The notes under the pieces: model-generated
Database searches by the model: none
What the model saw: only the letters and a program-made list of their open reading frames with translations
Told to the model about the DNA's origin: nothing
Made by a program: the position numbers and the translations under genes
Assembly (NCBI GenBank): GCA_036785705.1
Contig: JAWUZG010000013.1
Coordinates: forward strand, 20,183,001-20,247,000
Length of the DNA: 64,000 bases
Origin: Acanthornis magna
Taxonomy: Eukaryota > Chordata > Aves > Passeriformes > Acanthizidae
Reading direction: 5' to 3'
Part shown: positions 62,396-64,000 of the stretch, one piece after another
Numbering within the stretch: the first letter of the stretch is position 1
Layout: every line of letters starts with the position of its first letter

Positions 62396-63370
62396 GTTTG
62401 TGTACTGTGGCTTAAATATAGAGATGCCTAAGAAGTTTCTACTTAATTTCAGAAATTTCATTTCTTGCCAATCAGCATGGCCAGTGTATCAACATAAACA
62501 TTTCCATTAGATACAGGCCTGTACTCTTGGTTCAGCACCACCAGAGTTACACCAATATTTTCCTCAGTTAGGGTAAGTTAAACAAGTATAAGAGCATTTT
62601 AAGAAGCTAAATATTGTCCACACATTAACTACATCACTTTAAATAAATGAGCATTAACTTTGGGTTTAGACAGAGCTGGGACACAATTGCCACTGTGTAA
62701 CTGTGCAGCACAGGGAAGGAAAAGGGCTCATCTCCAGTGCCACATCTCCGAGTTACTTCACTCCTAATGTGGAGAGTACAAGCTAAGGAACAACTACACG
62801 GAGTGATTAGATTATGAACACAGTGATTAGATTAACAGCAGATGACTTGCAAGTCAAACTGCTGCATCCCCACTGAATTAGCAGCTCCACGAGCAGCAGC
62901 ACTGCCCCTTCCAGTGCTGCCCACAGCTCCAGCTTTAAGGATCTCTTTAAGTCTTTAGATACCAAGTAAACAAAAGACAAAATTTTCATCTTGCCTCCTA
63001 TTGTACCAAAGCCAATCTGCTCTCATACAAGCTCAGGGTCTCTAACAACCATAAACAGCATTTCATTGGTCACAGCACTTCATAAATGACACAGCTGTAA
63101 AAGGTGACATCCAGCTTACCAGGGGTGTCATGGGCTGAGCGACAGCAGCTTGGAGGGAGACCATGTCCTCACATCTTGTTATCAGCAACCAGCGCAGAAA
63201 CAAAGAAAAAAAAACCAAACACACTTTAAACAAATGTACATAACACTGCAGACTCAGGCACAAGACTGTTCTCAGTGCAACTGCACCAACCACCTGAGAA
63301 CTAAGCTGGCTTTAGCCAGGGCATGGAAACTCCAGTGGCAAAGTTGCTACTCTTCACCTCAGCTCTATTA
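62396..63370. other. Non-coding unique sequence
   Basis: Two 'gtgattagatta' copies lie at about 62802 and 62825. No gene or RNA recognised. Confidence 0.5.
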
Positions 63371-63612
63371 ACCGTGGAATCCCAGAATATCCTGAGCTGG
63401 AAGGGACCCACAAGGATTTCACTCATAGTCCTGCACAGGACACTCCAACAATCCCACCCTGGCCCTGAGAGCATTGCCCAAACACTCCTGAAGCTCTGAC
63501 AGCCTTGGGGCTGTGATCATTCCCTGGGGAGCCTGTTCAGTGCCCCACCACTCTCTGCAGGAAGAACCTTTTCCTAATATCCAACCTAAACCTCTCCTGA
63601 CACAACTTCATG
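63371..63612 (-). repeat. CR1 LINE 3' fragment, reverse orientation
   Basis: 'tggaatcccagaatatcctg', 'gagctggaagggacccacaa', 'ctgagagcattgcccaaaca', 'cattccctggggagcctgtt' and 'ccttttcctaatatccaacc' reproduce the reverse CR1 3' region in order. About 240 bases remain, fairly well preserved and of the same subtype as the copy at 27.3 kb. Confidence 0.95.
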
Positions 63613-64000
63613 TGGGGTTTAGCTTATGAGTAATAACTCATTAAACCAGGGGAACTCGCAGCCATCTGCCCAGCCCTCTGGTTTAACTTTTTTGATTGAT
63701 TTTGTCTGAGTTCTGTGAATTTAAGTAACACACTGAAAACCCTTTGAAATTAACGCAAAAGAGATTTCCTAACCATGTTGTATAGACAGTCCCTACATTG
63801 ATCCAGGCTCAGGAGAAAAACAGAGTGCAACAATACTCCTTGGAAAGGATTATAGGACTGAGCCTATTGTTTCTGTAAAAGAATGTTTGGGTTTTTTCAG
63901 TAAAAAAAGGCACAAAAAATGTCCATCCTTATCAGCACCACTTAGAACATTTAGGCTGATTTAACGCACAGTATGCTCATTGTGCTGAGCCTACCTACAC
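63613..64000. other. Non-coding unique sequence to window end
   Basis: AT-rich; nothing recognised. Confidence 0.5.

Noticed and set aside
1..64000. Endogenous viral genes or LTR pairs.
   Set aside because: No gag-, pol- or env-like translation and no matched terminal repeats could be recognised by eye. A repeat-library search would be needed to exclude solo LTRs.

Overview
The window looks like 64 kb of non-coding bird (Aves) nuclear DNA: a gene desert, intergenic stretch or very long intron. The main evidence is a dozen dispersed fragments of the CR1 non-LTR retrotransposon. Most carry the characteristic avian CR1 3' portion: the 'gaagaaattcttccctgtgag' type segment, the 'ggcttggagcaacctgggat' type segment, and a terminus related to ATTCTATG. 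Several are in reverse orientation and start with 'agaatcat..ggttggaa' type sequence. No tRNA, rRNA, CRISPR array, bacterial operon or intact viral gene was seen. No open reading frame exceeds about 203 codons, and none encodes a protein family I recognise. I call no protein-coding gene. Conserved exons too short to recognise by eye cannot be excluded.

Layout. 1-15 kb is unique AT-rich sequence with CR1 pieces near 1.7, 4.1 and 13.9 kb, an old MIR-like SINE near 11.9 kb, a CCAAT-containing dyad near 4.9 kb and a GC-rich island near 6.6 kb. At 15.09-15.28 kb lies an uninterrupted pentanucleotide GGGAA array of about 37.6 copies. 15-28 kb has CR1 pieces at 16.6, 20.6, 25.3 and 27.3 kb, a 16-bp tandem repeat at 18.1 kb, and a CpG-rich island with an RFX X-box-like site at 27 kb. 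From 27.4 to 37.7 kb I recognise no transposon. 37.7-51 kb has CR1 at 37.7, 42.5, 48.6 and 50.7 kb, plus a 67-bp minisatellite that abuts the 48.6 kb CR1. From 50.8 to 63.4 kb I recognise no transposon, but there is a perfect AT palindrome at 62.35 kb. A last CR1 copy lies at 63.4 kb.

No gene system can be reconstructed. The parts most likely to be functional are non-coding: a few CpG-rich or motif-rich blocks that could be distal promoters or enhancers, and AT-rich stretches dense in homeodomain-type TAAT motifs, as seen in developmental gene deserts. These readings are inference without alignment or chromatin data. The clearest direct observations are structural repeats: the GGGAA array, the ATT/AAT palindrome, the 67-bp minisatellite and the CR1 fragments.
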